Positions 44,321 to 56,656 of a DNA stretch of 64,000 bases are shown here, piece by piece. Every line of letters starts with the position of its first letter. Within the stretch, counting starts at the first letter, position 1. Location: the NCBI GenBank assembly GCA_001466705.2, contig LATX02000248.1, positions 62,001-126,000 on the forward strand, given 5' to 3'. Both the position numbers and the translations under genes were made by a program. Below the pieces are notes generated by a model. It had not been told where the DNA came from. It searched no databases and saw nothing but the letters and a program-made list of their open reading frames with translations. The stretch is from Moniliophthora roreri (Eukaryota > Basidiomycota > Agaricomycetes > Agaricales > Marasmiaceae).

Positions 44321-46400
44321 CCACTCTATTCAGCAGTACAGAAATCCTAGTTACATCGACCCAGTTGCTCTACTAAAGGGTGGTTATACTCGTACAGCCT
44401 GCATCCTCATGGTCCATCAGACTTGCAGTCGCTTAGAGGTATCTCCTTGGGGGTAAGACGTTTCTCTTCCGATAAGTAGCGAAAGTGGGGATGATTACTC
44501 GCTCTGGGCCTTCCTCCTTGACCACGCCAACGAACCCATGAGGGTCGTACACCTTCCATGCATCTGAAAACCACCTTGGGGTATGGATTTCCCCTCTGGT
44601 CTAAGGGGTCATATCTCTGCATAACCATTGGCGGTGGGCTCCTAGCGGATCGGATTAGGATCAGATACGGATTCATCCGTTCGGTGGTCGAGAGCAATTG
44701 GTATCCGTCTGATGGCCCGATAATCCGGCGGATGGGCGCTAAGCCAGCGCAATATCGTCCGTCTCAGATTGACGCGCGCGTTGACGACAGGAATTTTTCA
44801 CTAGATTGAGAAGACATTGTGCGACGAAGAAGGCGGTCAGAACACCTACCATGGTGAATGATGGGCGATGGAGCAGTAATAAGGCGTCGAGACTGAGATA
44901 AGACAGACGATGAGGAGCATCCGGTGCTATTGGCTCAAGAACAAAATGTTGATATGAGCCGACCCTCGTTTTGTGTATGTACTTTTGACTGCGAGAATAT
45001 GAGAAACTAATCTACAACGGAATTTGAAGCAGTACTTTACGATTCGGACTTGTAGGTAAAGACTCACCAATAACCATTTGCCGACCCCGGATCAGCAAAG
45101 CTACACCCGCGTTTCCGGCGTTCCATGCATTACTTGTATTTCAGCTTCAGAGGGAGAACACAAGTCAATGCACTAAAGCAGATACGATTCAACAGCTATA
45201 TTGAAAGGCGGGAGTGCGGAAGCGGAAGGATGGAGAGCAAGCGGAACCCAAAATTCCGAGCATCAACAAGAGCACGTGAGAGGCCAAACCATCATCGCGG
45301 AGCCTGACAACCTCGATTTTCCTCACCCAGAAAGTGATATCGCAATGATCTTCTCCCCCACTTTATGAGCCGATTCGATGATTCCATCAAGGATCAACCA
45401 ATGACTTTCAAGACTCAAGCCTACAACTTCAAGGTTCTCTTCAATGCTCTAGCTCTCAAGCCATCTGCAGTGGTCAAATGCTTTGGTCTTGCCTACTCAG
45501 CCCTACTAGGTTCTATGGCTTGGCTCTCTGGCTGACTTTCAGTGACTAATAGGTTTTTTTCAGCATTATGATTCCACCTCGCAGTCGGAATCACATCAAC
45601 AAAAATGGCAGGGTGTAGGATATGACAAATTTGAGAGGACTTCAAACCAGGTGTGTTGTACTTATATCTGCTGGTGCATTTGGTCTGACAAATTGGCAAT
45701 AGCCGGTCCCAAACAACCTCAAGATGGTCACCTGTAACGCAGTCGCCGTGCCACGGGCTTCTACCCGGACAGAAATCAGCCGGCCAACCTTACCTGCATT
45801 GACGACTGTGTTACACCATCAATAAGCTGTGGCAGCATATCCTTAATATGGCATTTACGGATTGAATAATAGGTAATTTTGTGTATTGTAAGTGTATTTT
45901 ATGGTATTGTACAATATCGGGACCTCGTTGTGCAATACCATCACATACGAGCGGAATTGGTATTGAAAAAGCCGATTTCCACATTTTAGAATACAAATAA
46001 TACAATTGTAGCTTTGCTGATGGGCCAACTATCGACGCCAGCAGCCAGCCGTTGCGCTTTGTCGAGATGCAGCTTTGGTGGGATGAGAAACACCAACCCG
46101 GGCGGAATTGGAGACGGAAGTTGGACTTTGCCAGTTGTCGTACTGTACCCTTTCCATGATGCAAAATTCACATTATTGACTAGAAGACAAAGTGTACCGA
46201 TGGTACTCTGGCGAAACACTGAGTGATGGGATTGGCGCTTTCTGTCAAGCGCTCGTGGGACAGTCCAATCAAATTTCTGAAGGCTGCTAGGCTGCATGCA
46301 CCCTCTGCACCTCTCTTCTGCCAACCTCAGTCACTCATTCCTACTTCCGCCGTGTCATTGAACTTTATCTGCCACCATCACCAGGAACACTTTCTCATAA
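44321..46400. other. Gene-poor intergenic region
   Basis: About 2 kb without a supported gene. Open frames at 44407-44697 (minus), 44558-44809 (plus) and 45811-46324 (minus) lack motifs or paralogues. A hairpin lies at 45902-45940. The end is the promoter of the small gene at 46401. Confidence 0.4.
45902..45940. repeat. Inverted repeat, 13-bp arms
   Basis: TGGTATTGTACAA (45902-45914) pairs with TTGTGCAATACCA (45928-45940) with one mismatch and a 13-base loop, in an AT-rich stretch. Confidence 0.7.
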
Positions 46401-46866
46401 ATGTTTGGGCAATCTAGGAATAAAACTACGAATAGTCTGCCGGAACTCGAGTCCTTGTTTCCGTTACGGTTCGTCATCTTCAAATATTTCTATAAACTAA
46501 CAGTTGTCAACTCTTGCGCACAGGGAAAGCTACACTCGTGAACCTCCACCAATTCCAGAAGAAATGAAAGACAAAATCTGCGTATGGGGCTTCGAACTAA
46601 CCGAGGCCACTCTCGGCTCGCACCCACTAGGCTCCATGGAAGAGTTCCAGCGCTGTAAATCTATACTTCAATCCTGCCGCGAGATTAGCATAGGCCCCCC
46701 AAAGGCGCAGCTGGCTCTTGGTCGCAGGTATGTCCTCGGTTTGGCCCAGTATTCACCTTACAGAACTGCTGGTGTACCGGATGCCATACCATCTGCGGAA
46801 AAGATTGAACACTCGAAAAAGAAGATTCATCTTGAGGGAGAGCCGAAATGGGTTTACCGTTTTTAA
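46401..46866 (+). CDS. Small conserved-looking protein, unknown function
   Basis: Two exons. ATG 46401 opens MFGQSRNKTTNSLPELESLF; the first exon ends PLR across a GTTCGT...ACAG intron, and exon 2 continues ESYTREPPPIPEEMKDKICV and WGFELTEATLGSHP. The C-terminus includes LALGRRYVLGLAQYSPYR and ends KWVYRF with TAA at 46864-46866. The product has about 138 residues, is soluble, and has no signal peptide or membrane helix. Codon use and a single clean intron make it credible as a gene. I do not recognise the family. Confidence 0.5.
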
Positions 46867-47462
46867 AGTGGCAAGCGGGATACAGAAATATATAATGGTT
46901 AATCCGATCTCTAGATTCTCCAAGTAGATCTGCAGCTCAGTGCCACTCCTCCAGATTGAACCACTCCCAGATGATTACCGTGGTCCTATAGAGTAGCGGC
47001 GTTGTCGAGTTGCACTTCGAGATCATCGACACGACGGTCTTGGGAAGTGCATTGGGACAGGTGGACCTCTCGAGCTAGTTATCACGGGGAGTGTTGTCAA
47101 CCCTTCCAAACGAATTCTACGAGACATTCATTCCTAATCACCTTCGAACCGTGTCGGGATCATCGAGAAGCTCATTGAGCTCCCTCATTCAACTAGTCTC
47201 GCATAGAATCCTAGCGCAGGCAGCATGAACAGCGAGAAACTTGAGATTGGGTAAGGGATCAGGAGCTGAATGTGACCTTCGCTCCGTCACCGAATCCGGG
47301 GACCAAGAAGTCAAAGAAGATGCCTTTTGTTCCCATTGACCGACATGATGATACGAATCTTCGACCCTAGGATATAGGCGTGTTGAACGTCTCCAGGATG
47401 TCCATTATAAGTAGTAAGAGCGTAAATCTAGCATCAATATGTACACACATCACGCACGAACA
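46867..47462. other. Intergenic between convergent genes
   Basis: No supported gene. Short degraded frames only. Confidence 0.4.
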
Positions 47463-48980
47463 TCAGCCTCTATAGTACTTGGTTGGCACGAAAGGCATGG
47501 GTATAACCACCGCTTTTCTCCTCTTATTCCGGACCTCAACCTCAACCTCTGTGCCTTTCTTGTGAAGCCCATTCTTGATGTAACCCATAGCGATGTTCTT
47601 GTTCAGAGTAGGTGATGGAATACCCGATGTGATTTCGCCAACATGCTCATCACCAGCAAAGATCTTGGCACCCTCTACAAGCAACACGTCAACAGCAAAG
47701 TCAAAGCAAGATGAAATGATTTGAAACGTACGTCGAGCAGGTGCACCCTCGATGGTAAACCCAACCCTTCGTCTCGGCGGACCTTCCTTGAGATGCTTTC
47801 GTACACCATCAGCACCGATGAATTCACCAGTCTCCCGTCGTTCCTTGCCTACCAAGAGATGCATGTCAAGAGTTCCGTAAAGAGACTTGGTATCACAAGC
47901 TACTCACCAATGACCCAAGTCAGCCCAGCTTCGACTGGCGATGTGGTCTCGTCGAGATCATTGCCATACAGGCACATGCCGGCTTCTAGACGCAGACTGT
48001 CACGAGCTCCCAGGCCGGTGAGCTGGACAGGGTCTTTAGAGAGAAGAGTTGCGACGTCGACGGTTTCGGAAGGAGGTATGGAGATCTAATTCGCGTCGTC
48101 AGGAATGTAAACTTCGGTTGAGAGGTGCTGCATACTTCAAATCCATCTTCACCGGTGTACCCGCCACGGGCGACATGTAAGTTGAAACCTTCAATAGGAA
48201 CCCATGCAGAAGAGCCAAAAGTAAGAGTCTTCAGATCAAAGGAAGTGAGGGCTTGGAGGTATGATGCTGCTTGTGGTCCTGAAAGGAGTTTATATGAGCC
48301 CAAATCCAAGCCTAAAGGTAAGTGTGACGTACCCTGAAGAGCAAGCAGTCCCCAGCCTTCTAATATTTCATGCTCCACTGGCCCTTGCTTCCCTTTCTCA
48401 GTAGCATTCCACTCTGCTAACTTGTCTTTGAACCACTGAAGGTCACGGTCCCGCCTTCCAGCATTCGTCACAACGTAAAAGGCATCTTCAGAGTGCTTCG
48501 TAACGACAGTATCATCGATAATTCCGCCCTTTTCATTGAGAATGACAGAGAGCGTTGAGGTGTAGGGTTTTAGTGCGGCCAGAGAGGAGGGTGTGATCCA
48601 CTCGAGAAATTGGGTAGCTGACGGTCCTCGGAAACTGTAACACCTGGTCAGAAAAAGTGAAGAAGATAACAAATTCTCAAGAACTCACTTTGACTGGACC
48701 ATATGCCCGACATCGAATAATCCTACACTGTTCCGAACGTGGTTATGACTGGCAACTAACCATGATCAGAAGCTGGGAAATAACCGAGCAACACATGGAA
48801 CATACCTTGGCCAACGTCGCCATACGACAGAGGCATCGAGTATCCTGCAAAAGGGACCATCTTTGCGGCATTCTTGAGATGAAAGTCGTAGAGACCGGTC
48901 TTCCTGAGGGGTCCTGATTCAGTGGCATATCTTCGAATACCGCTTCGAGCGCTCGACGAAAAGACCCGGAGGAATGACAT
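47463..48980 (-). CDS. GCV1: Aminomethyltransferase, glycine cleavage T protein
   Basis: T protein of the mitochondrial glycine cleavage system; it transfers the methylene group from the aminomethyl-lipoyl H protein to tetrahydrofolate and releases ammonia. Start at 48980 gives an Arg/Ser-rich mitochondrial presequence ([20 protein letters not shown]). Exon 1 continues [20 protein letters not shown] and [12 protein letters not shown]. Following exons give [51 protein letters not shown] across an intron, and [12 protein letters not shown], the family signature. Then [34 protein letters not shown] and [20 protein letters not shown]; the end is FVPTKYYRG with TGA. About 410 residues, normal for GcvT. 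Divergent from the D-amino-acid oxidase gene, with 475 bases between starts. Confidence 0.93.
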
Positions 48981-49455
48981 ATCAGGTTCAAAGTCTTCGT
49001 TCCTAATATAAATTCAATGAGTGTTATTCTCAATATTTCATAGAGAAATTACGATACCTTTAGACCCCCAGAAAGAACAGGTCAAGCCTGGTAAAGGGTC
49101 GAGGTAAAGGAGCGGGTGACCCTTTGACGCGTGCTCGGCAGTCCGTTTCCGTTGGCTGGCCGTAAAAGGGAGCACCTCCCCAGCTTGACCCTCTCATGTA
49201 TAGCGAACTAAATATTTCGACGAGAATGTCCAGATAAGAGGCATCAATAGCAAAGGCATACGAATAGGTCCCCGACAGAAAATGGACTGAACGGTTTGTT
49301 CTGGGGTCCAAGTCGTTCGGTCTTTGTCGGACCGATATCATACAGCCGGAATTCTCTCGGAATATCAGTCCCTGTTCGATCTTTTGACTCATTGAGCAGC
49401 AGAATGCTGTGGACTTTCATTCTCTCTACCAGCACTTTATCATTTTGCCTTCAAC
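48981..49455. promoter_or_regulatory. Shared divergent promoter of GCV1 and D-amino-acid oxidase
   Basis: The 475-base gap lies between two divergent amino-acid catabolic genes, so it holds both promoters. No specific operator could be identified. Confidence 0.5.
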
Positions 49456-50908
49456 ATGGGTAGCGATTCGGTCAAGAATATTGTCGTTCTGGGTGCAGGT
49501 AAAGTATCTAGGTCAATTAGTCTCAAGTAACGCGCTAAAATGATGGTCTTTGGACTGGCAGGTGTCGTTGGACTCACAACCGCTTTGCGTATTCAAGAAC
49601 GAGGCGGATACTCTGTGACGATTGTCGCTGAAATACTTCCCACCGACCCAAAGTCGATCAAATATACCAGTCAATGGGCTGTACGTTCTATCCAGTATGT
49701 TCGGCTTTCAGCTGACGGATAGATTTACTTCTAGGGAGCTCACCATGTCAGCCATGCAGAGAAGGAACCACGGCAGACTAGTATGTTTGAAAGTCTCCTT
49801 TCCAGAGCTATTTTTCACGTTTCATTATCAGAGATCGACCAGGAAACCTTCAAAGTCTTCTGGGAGCTATCTGCACCAGGAGGCCCCGCAGAACACTGCT
49901 TCATGCGTCTACAGCAATCAGAATATTATCACGAGGCCCCTGATGGCGAACATCATCTGTCATGGTACCCTGACGTGAGTTGATAACAAAAAGGTCAAAA
50001 AACACGTTGCTTGACCTCGTTCCCCCCATCGCATAGTATAAAATTCTCCCGAAAGACAAGCTAGCCGCCGGCACGTCCTACGGAGTGGAGTTCTCAACAG
50101 TCACGATTGATTCGCCAGCATATCTCAATTACCTTTTATCCCGATTCTTGGCTGCTGGGGGCAGCATCACCCGAGGCTCGGTTCAACATATCAACCAAGT
50201 CGTCGATGGAGGTGCACATATCTTTAGTGAACGCAAGACACCGTCACCCGTAGATGCTATAGTAGTCTGCCTCGGACTTGGTGCGTTCGCAGTGGGTGGA
50301 ATCGAGGATAAGGATATGTATCCTATCCGAGGTCAGACGGTCGTCGTACGCGCGCCTTGGATCAAATTTGGCAGAACCATCAGTACGAAAGCCGGTTTAT
50401 GGACGTATATCATACCAAGGCGCTCTGGAGATGTATGTCGTCGTTTTCGTTATCTGTCGAGTTTGAGCTGGTCTTGACCATGTCAAACAGGTAATTGTTG
50501 GTGGTATCAAAGATGCCGGCGACTGGTACGTTGAAGTATCCTACTTTCCGCGAGTAACTCGCTTATTCGCTCGCCTCCAGGTATCCCGTTCCTCGGCCAG
50601 AGATCACTGAAGATATCTTGGAACGTGGGTTTGCGTTATGCCCCGAACTCGCACCTCCAGAAGTACGAGCGCAACGAACTCCTACTATCGGTGATGTTCG
50701 GCCTATCATTGTTGAAGAAGGCTGTGGGCACCGTCCTGCACGAAAAGGTGGCATTCGTCTCGAGACGTTGTGGATTCAAGGCAATAGCAAAAAGGTGCCT
50801 GTGGTTACAAACTATGGGCACGGTGCAGCTGGGTATCAGTCCTCATGGGGCTCAGCAGCGATGGCTTTGGATCTGCTTGAGGGAGCTTTGTCCCAGTCAA
50901 AGCTCTGA
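49456..50908 (+). CDS. D-amino-acid oxidase (peroxisomal)
   Basis: FAD-dependent oxidase converting D-amino acids to 2-oxo acids, ammonia and hydrogen peroxide. Start at 49456 (MGSDSVKNIVVLGAG); an intron falls inside the Rossmann motif, which continues VVGLTTALRIQERGGYSVTI. Later blocks: KYTSQWAGAHHVSH (GAxW/H-type substrate-side loop), FSTVTIDSPAYLNYLLSRF, AIVVCLGLGAF, YPIRGQTVVVRAPW and RRSGDVIVGGIKDAGDWYP. Near the C-terminus VTNYGHGAAGYQSSWGSA is the conserved FAD-binding block of the DAO family. The last three residues are SKL, a canonical peroxisomal targeting signal, fitting peroxide production. About 360 residues, as expected. Its context with the aminotransferase and IDO genes suggests amino-acid breakdown. 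Confidence 0.93.
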
Positions 50909-51060
50909 GCCTACTAACTCTTTTTGAAGAATTGTAAATTAGGCAGACGTAGAACTATGCGAATCACTTGTAAATTGGAGAAGAAACCTGCTGACGCTGG
51001 CATACAGATAATACAAGATAGTTCTGACAGGAAGTTGAACCGTCAAAAAGAACCGAATCT

Positions 51061-51306
51061 CTAGTGACGTAAGATCTCCTGTCGCAGTGCTTGAGTCTCA
51101 AAGTCGAAAGGAACACCGGAGGGGAAGATTCCTTGACGCATATCCTGGAATGAGGCGTACCAGTCTGGCTTGCAAGAAGAGGAGATGGATGCCTGCCAAC
51201 CGATCGGTAGTACTGAGTGATTCGGTAAGGGAGGCTTGACTTTTGAAGTAGTCTCAAACCTAAACAGGTGAGATTGAGGAGGGAAAGGCTTCACCAATTC
51301 ATGTGA
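51061..51306 (-). CDS. Possible small protein, unknown
   Basis: A minus-strand frame ending at 51061 encodes SKVKPPLPNHSVLPIGWQAS, then CKPDWYASFQDMRQGIFPSG and FETQALRQEILRH. The composition looks protein-like. A possible start is ATG AAT TG (51306) spliced over a very short 36-base intron to the main frame; otherwise the 5' part is missing. Family not recognised. Confidence 0.35.
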   Translation of the reverse strand, partial: SHELVKPFPPQSHLFRFETTSKVKPPLPNHSVLPIGWQASISSSCKPDWYASFQDMRQGIFPSGVPFDFETQALRQEILRH

Positions 51307-52946
51307 AGGTTTCGAACTGCCAGGCGTGAGTTAAAGTAGAAGACGCCGCGTCAGAGACCCGTGTCGCGGGCCACTGGGCACAAAGGATGATGATGGAGAC
51401 TGAAGGGACAAGGGGCACATGAGTCGATACAACGATGTGGCACCTCTAACATAAGCCTTAGGCGGAACGGAGAATGAACAGGATACCAAAAAAAAAAAGG
51501 GTAGAAGACAGCTACCGCGTCTCTCGGGTAAAACCGTAATGACAATGATCTTCAGAAGCTGAAAACGCACTGGACACGTAGGTCTAGATACGACCCGAAC
51601 CGAGACAAGCCGTACTGGTCAATCAGCTTTCCGATTTTGACCGTTGTTTGCCTCCATATAACTACACAAAGGAGTGAGATCCATTCAAAAATTTAAACAC
51701 CATTAGAACGCACCTTCATTCCGACTACATGAAAATCGGGTGCATTTCGCCTTCGCCTTTTGTCGGAAAGAGCCTGTTCAGGAGCATGGATATACGGCGA
51801 GAGGTATACGAGCTCTTCCCGACTTTCAACAAGGTCGTGCAGTGCCGCAAAGCATTCGCAGAAGCGAAACTTCATCTGTTTGCAGCCTATCATTCCCGTT
51901 CGTTTCTCTCTCTCCCTTCGTTCTTGATTCCATCGTTCAAGCCCTTTTACCCTCAACGCTGTAATCTTCACCTTTGACTACGTAAGAGCGATTCCTTGAA
52001 GTTTCTTCTGCAGAGGTTTTCTCGTCGAGCTGATATCTGGGTCGTGTCCGATTCTATCCCATTCCGGGACGAGCGCGCCAAAAACGCCAATGAACAAAGC
52101 GTTAGATGCTTCACTAAGTCCTCGCAGGGTTTTGATCATGTTGAGGCCTACACGACTGGTGACGAATGGGTAAAGGTGCTTGTTGCAAGAGGTGAAATTT
52201 GAAAACCCAAGACTCCCACGTGTACTTATGATTACCTGACTCGATTCCGAGCACTTCGGGTGGTCTAGCAGAAGTTGATCGCCTCGCTTCTCGTCCACCA
52301 AGCAAGTGATTAGTCTGCCCCCACGGAAAGCTTAAAAATCAGTAGGTCGAAATACTCCACTTTCAATATCCATGGACATCTCACATCCGACCAGAATTGC
52401 ACCTCGGTCTGGTTGTGGGAGCGTTGTGACTACCCCAGTCGAAGTTCTGACTCAAACTGTCCACTGTCCGAGGCTGACAAACATCAAGTCGCAGTTTTGG
52501 ACTTGGCGACGTTTGACTGCAGCGTCAGCTTCAACAGCATCGGTAGAATACAACTAAAGACGTGTACCAGTCATCGAAGGTCACAAGGTGAACTCTGTGG
52601 AGATACTGAGGAATATGATCAGTGGGACTACCTTGAGCCGAGCCGACTGTTTTTTTGGTGGAAACCAGGACAACAATTACTCTTTCCAGGATATTGATAC
52701 GAAGAGGTGAGTCATATACTCTGTTCACCTTTTAATTAATAGCAATATCTTTGAGCCGTAGCCCTGAGCGCCTGTCACTCTGAATGACGCGCCCACGAAA
52801 TGTACGTGTTGGCGGGGAATAGCACGGAGGAAGTTACTCTATCTCTCTTCATCTCATCACCATCACGGAAACATTCAAATTGGGGACTTGTTTCACTCAG
52901 TTATGCCCATCTCCCTCCTACGAATTGTACACACGGCTACCTTCCT
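51307..52946. other. Region with one doubtful minus-strand gene
   Basis: On the minus strand 51978-52301 (IKTLRGLSEASNALFIGVFG, then ALVPEWDRIGHD) and 51693-51971 (ending RRRRNAPDFHVVGMKVRSNG) look mildly protein-like, but I could not join them with sound splice sites. A short plus-strand frame at 52372-52697 is equally uncertain. A poly-A run lies near 51489. Confidence 0.3.
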
Positions 52947-54849
52947 ATGGCCATTACCGCAGCTACCCACTCCCCAAGTACGGCGAACGGGAAGACCACT
53001 CGTAACTTTAATGTCCTTCCACCCTCATACTACCAACGATTCCTGTCTCGGGAATCTTTGGAGCGCAAAATAAACCCCAGTGAGTCCGTAGTTATCGCTA
53101 ATCGTCACGGTATTCACACTTCTCATTTTCTCTCAGTTCGTAACCTGTTCCCTCTCGAACGAGTTCCAGGTGTTATTTCCCTGCTCGCAGGAAAACCCAA
53201 TCCGACAACATTCCCCATCGCGGGCATTTCTTTGACTGTACGCGATCCTCGCTCGGCAATCAAAGACAAGAAAAGCGAATCCGATGATAGTGCGGACTTG
53301 GCTGAAGTCAAGTTGGATAAAGCCACACTGGAAGAAGGATTACAGTACGCGGAGGAGGCTGGTGTGAGGAGTCTGATGAACTGGTTCTGTGGATTGCAGG
53401 AGAGAGTTCACGGAAGGAGATGTACTTTGTATGATGAGGGCGGTGTTGACGAGGCTGGTGAGGGTTGGAAGATGACTATTGGTGTTGGGAGTCAGGATAT
53501 GATTTACAAGGTGTGTCTCGTGCTTCATGATATTTTCGCTAAATGTTGATATATTGCTTCTGATACAGGCCATCAGAGCGATCGTGAACCCAGGCGAGCC
53601 TGTCTTCCTTGAATCGCCTGTGTATCCGTATGTGCTGACCATATGCTTGACCGTGCCGATGCTGAAAGAAGATTTAGTGGTCTACCGCCAATACTCCACA
53701 GTCTGCACTGTGAGCAGATCGAGATTCCAACCGACGATCAAGGAGTATCTACCGCGCATCTTCGCAATATCCTTGAGTCATGGCCCGAAGGAAAGCCCAA
53801 ACCAAAAATCTTCTACGGCGTTCCCGTACGTGGCTCGTAGATTGGAAAGGCTAGTTGCTCATCCTTTTGATATAGACTGGATGCAATCCCACTGGTGCGA
53901 CGGCCTCATTAGAAAGGCGTATCGAGCTCCTGAAACTGTCGAGGGAACATGACTTCTTGATCCTGGAAGGTTAGTTACCTTATATCCTCTATGATGAACA
54001 GATATTGACCCCGATTGATCTTAGATGATCCATACTATTACCTATATTATGGCGATAGCCCCCGTCCTCCGTCTTACTTCGGCCTCGAGGCCTTGGTACC
54101 CGTTTCCGAAGATGGTTCCTCACTTCCAGAAGTGGGCAGAGTCATCCGACTTGACAGTCTCTCCAAAGTGCTCTCTGCCGGAATCAGGATAGGCTTTGCA
54201 AGCGGCCCTCAACCACTCCTTGATGCTCTCATCAAAGTCGTGAGTAATTGCCGTGAGACTGTTACTCGTTGGTTACTCATCTCATTTCTTCAACCCTAGA
54301 CGGCGACTGTAAACTTGCAGACGCCGACGTTGACGCAAATCATTACATATTCCCTCCTCACGTCTCCTTCGTGGGGATATGACGGGTTCCAACGTCATAC
54401 AGAGCAAATCGCGGAATTCTACCGACGGAAGAGAGATGTATTTGAGCAATACATGACAAAGTATTTGGGTTCGGGTGAAGATGGTGGCGCATTGGCTAAA
54501 TGGGCTACGCCTAAAGCTGGTCTATTCTTTTGGTTAGTAAAGGCTTGCTAATCCTTGATCCTCTTTGATCCTTTACGAAAACTGAATGTCCCTCAGGTTC
54601 AAGATTCTTATCGATCCGGATTCCGAGTCCGATGGTGATTCAGAGGCACTTATTCAGACGAAAGCATTCCAGAACGGAGTTCTTGCTTTGCCAGGAACAG
54701 TATTTTTGCCCTCATCTCAGGGTACAAGGAAGACAGGATATGTTCGTGCGTCGTTCAGTTTGTTGAATGAAGAGGAAGTAGAGGAGGCCCTGAAACGGCT
54801 GAGGAAAACGATATTGCAAGCACGGGAAGAGATTTCGGCTGACTACTGA
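52947..54849 (+). CDS. PLP-dependent aminotransferase, aromatic / aminoadipate / kynurenine type
   Basis: Class I/II transaminase of the Aro8 / KAT-II group. Start ATG 52947 (MAITAATHSPSTANGKTTRN). After LERKINP an intron (GTGAGT...CTCAG) joins IRNLFPLERVPGVISLLAGK and PNPTTFPI, the typical family opening. Then GLQYAEEAGVRSLMNWF, MTIGVGSQDMIYK, AIVNPGEPVFLESPVYP, IFYGVPTGCNPTGATAS (substrate and PLP loop), FLILEDDPYYYLYYG, and RLDSLSKVLSAGIRIGF, whose K binds PLP. C-terminal blocks are KWATPKAGLFFW and LALPGTVFLPSS, ending ISADY. Seven or so short introns. Fungal relatives act on tyrosine, phenylalanine, 2-aminoadipate and kynurenine. Closeness to two IDO genes favours a role in kynurenine transamination, by inference. 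Confidence 0.9.
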
Positions 54850-55182
54850 ATGCAATAAAGCCAAATGGATAAAGAACGTCACTTTATAATTTACATAGCG
54901 AATATACCGCGCTCAATCGCGTATTCTCATGCATTTTTTGTTGGAACGTGCTCTATCATTGTGTGGAGGATTGGCCGATTGCGCGATTTCGGGGATGCCC
55001 GAATGGTCATGCGGCTAATGATCCGGTGAATTTCCCGGATTTTCCGGATTTTCCGACGCATGGTAAATTTTTCGATCGATCATATCTAGACCGCTGAGTC
55101 AACGCTTAGAAAAAGACATGATGGTGAAATTTCTCCAACCGCGACCCTTTTCACCCTACCCATCTCACATTGCTCAGGTAGC
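54850..55182. other. Intergenic, promoter of IDO 1
   Basis: Contains a short local repeat of CGGATTTTC (about 55035-55057). No gene. Confidence 0.4.
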
Positions 55183-56656
55183 ATGGAGCAGTTCAGCTTT
55201 GACCTACCCCCAGACCATTTTCTCTCCCTTCCCCGCCCCGAGTCGTTTCAGCAACAATTAGTGGGCGCTGTCGACACAACCACACTCGCTGCTCATGATT
55301 TCGACGTCGACAATCGTTCAGGCTTTATGCCTCCACATCCACCCGTCGCACGTTTGCCCTCTGAATGGGAATCCTGGGAACAAATTTTAGATGCGGCGGT
55401 TGAGGAACGTCTTCAGTTGGGAGAAAAACCGGGTCTATCGATATCAGACAGGGAAAAGTCGGCGTTATGGCGAGCTCGCGTTCGAGAGGTGCGTTCAATG
55501 CCACGTAGAATTTTTATAGCTTGCGCTTAACGACGGACTCATTCAACAGTTGCCTATCCTACCGATTACAGAGCTCAGATCATCAGAAGTGATACTCCGG
55601 AGATCACACGTCGTGCTCGCATGGATCATGCATTTTTACATTCATACCATCCCTGCAGACGAGCCAATAGCTATCCCGCCACCTGTGACGATACCTCTGC
55701 TCCAGATTTGCGCTCACCTTCAATTACCGCCAGTTCTCACGTACTCTGACGACGTGTTGTACAATTGGGCGTTGAAGCGACCTTCAACGGCGCTTACCCC
55801 CGCATTCCACAATTTGAGATGCCAAACACTGTTCACCGGCCTCAGAGACGAGGAAGAGTTTTATCTTACCTCTGCACGGATCGAGCTTCGAGGTGTCGAA
55901 GCACTAGAGCTCATGCGAGCAACCATGGATGAAGCTTTCGTTGGTGACGACATTGCTATTCGACGTATCACGGGATTCCTCCTCCGTCTGGCCAAAGTTG
56001 TAGGAGAACTCAAATCTCTGTTGTTGGCCGTGCGTGAAGGTTGCGACCCAGAAGTTTTCTATAATGAGATCCGACCATGGTTCAAAGGAGTCGATTCCGA
56101 TGCAGCAAACAGTCGCAAGTGGATATTTGAAGGCTTGGACCAGGATCCGTCGTTATCAGAGCCTCAAGAGCTTTCCGGACCCAGTGCGGGTCAGAGTTCG
56201 TTGATACATGCTCTGGATATTTTTCTTGGCGTGGAGCAGTATTCTCATTCTGCTACCATCACAGGGTCGTCTACGTCACTGGACGTGGAGAGGGAGGAAG
56301 CGAAGAACCGGAAACAGGCATTTCTTAATCGCATGCAGCTATACATGCCTCGTCACCACCGAAACTTTCTCAATCATCTTAGATCGAATCCACGACCGCT
56401 TAGAGACATTGTTATCTCTTCTGGGGACTCCAAGCTTTTGGATGCCTACAATCAATCTGTTGCCGCGTTGAAAGAATTTAGGGACGCACATATCATTATT
56501 GTTACTTTATACATTGTTGGACCTGCTAGAAGGGCAAAGGTGGCAAAAGACCAAGAGGGGAGTCGGGATCCCGAGTCGCTGAAAGGGACTGGGGGAACTA
56601 ATCTGGCTAGATTCTTGAAGGATGTTCGAGATGGAACAATGGATGCTTTAATCTAG
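55183..56656 (+). CDS. Indoleamine 2,3-dioxygenase, copy 1
   Basis: Haem dioxygenase opening the indole ring of L-tryptophan to N-formylkynurenine, first step of the kynurenine pathway toward NAD. Exon 1 is 55183-55488 and exon 2 55550-56656, separated by a 61-base intron. Exon 1 has FDVDNRSGFMPPHPPVARLP and WESWEQILDAA. Exon 2 has LPILPITELRSSEVILRRSH, TLFTGLRDEEEFYLTSARIE, GCDPEVFYNEIRPWFKG, LSGPSAGQSSLIHALDIFLG and YMPRHHRNFLNHL, where the second His matches the proximal haem ligand of the family. It ends with LKGTGGTNLARFLKDVRDGT. About 470 residues, normal for fungal IDO. Paralogue directly downstream with the same intron position. Confidence 0.93.

Noticed and set aside
44407..44809. 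Overlapping frames on both strands that might be a gene
   Set aside because: Neither shows splice-consistent extension or protein-like conservation.
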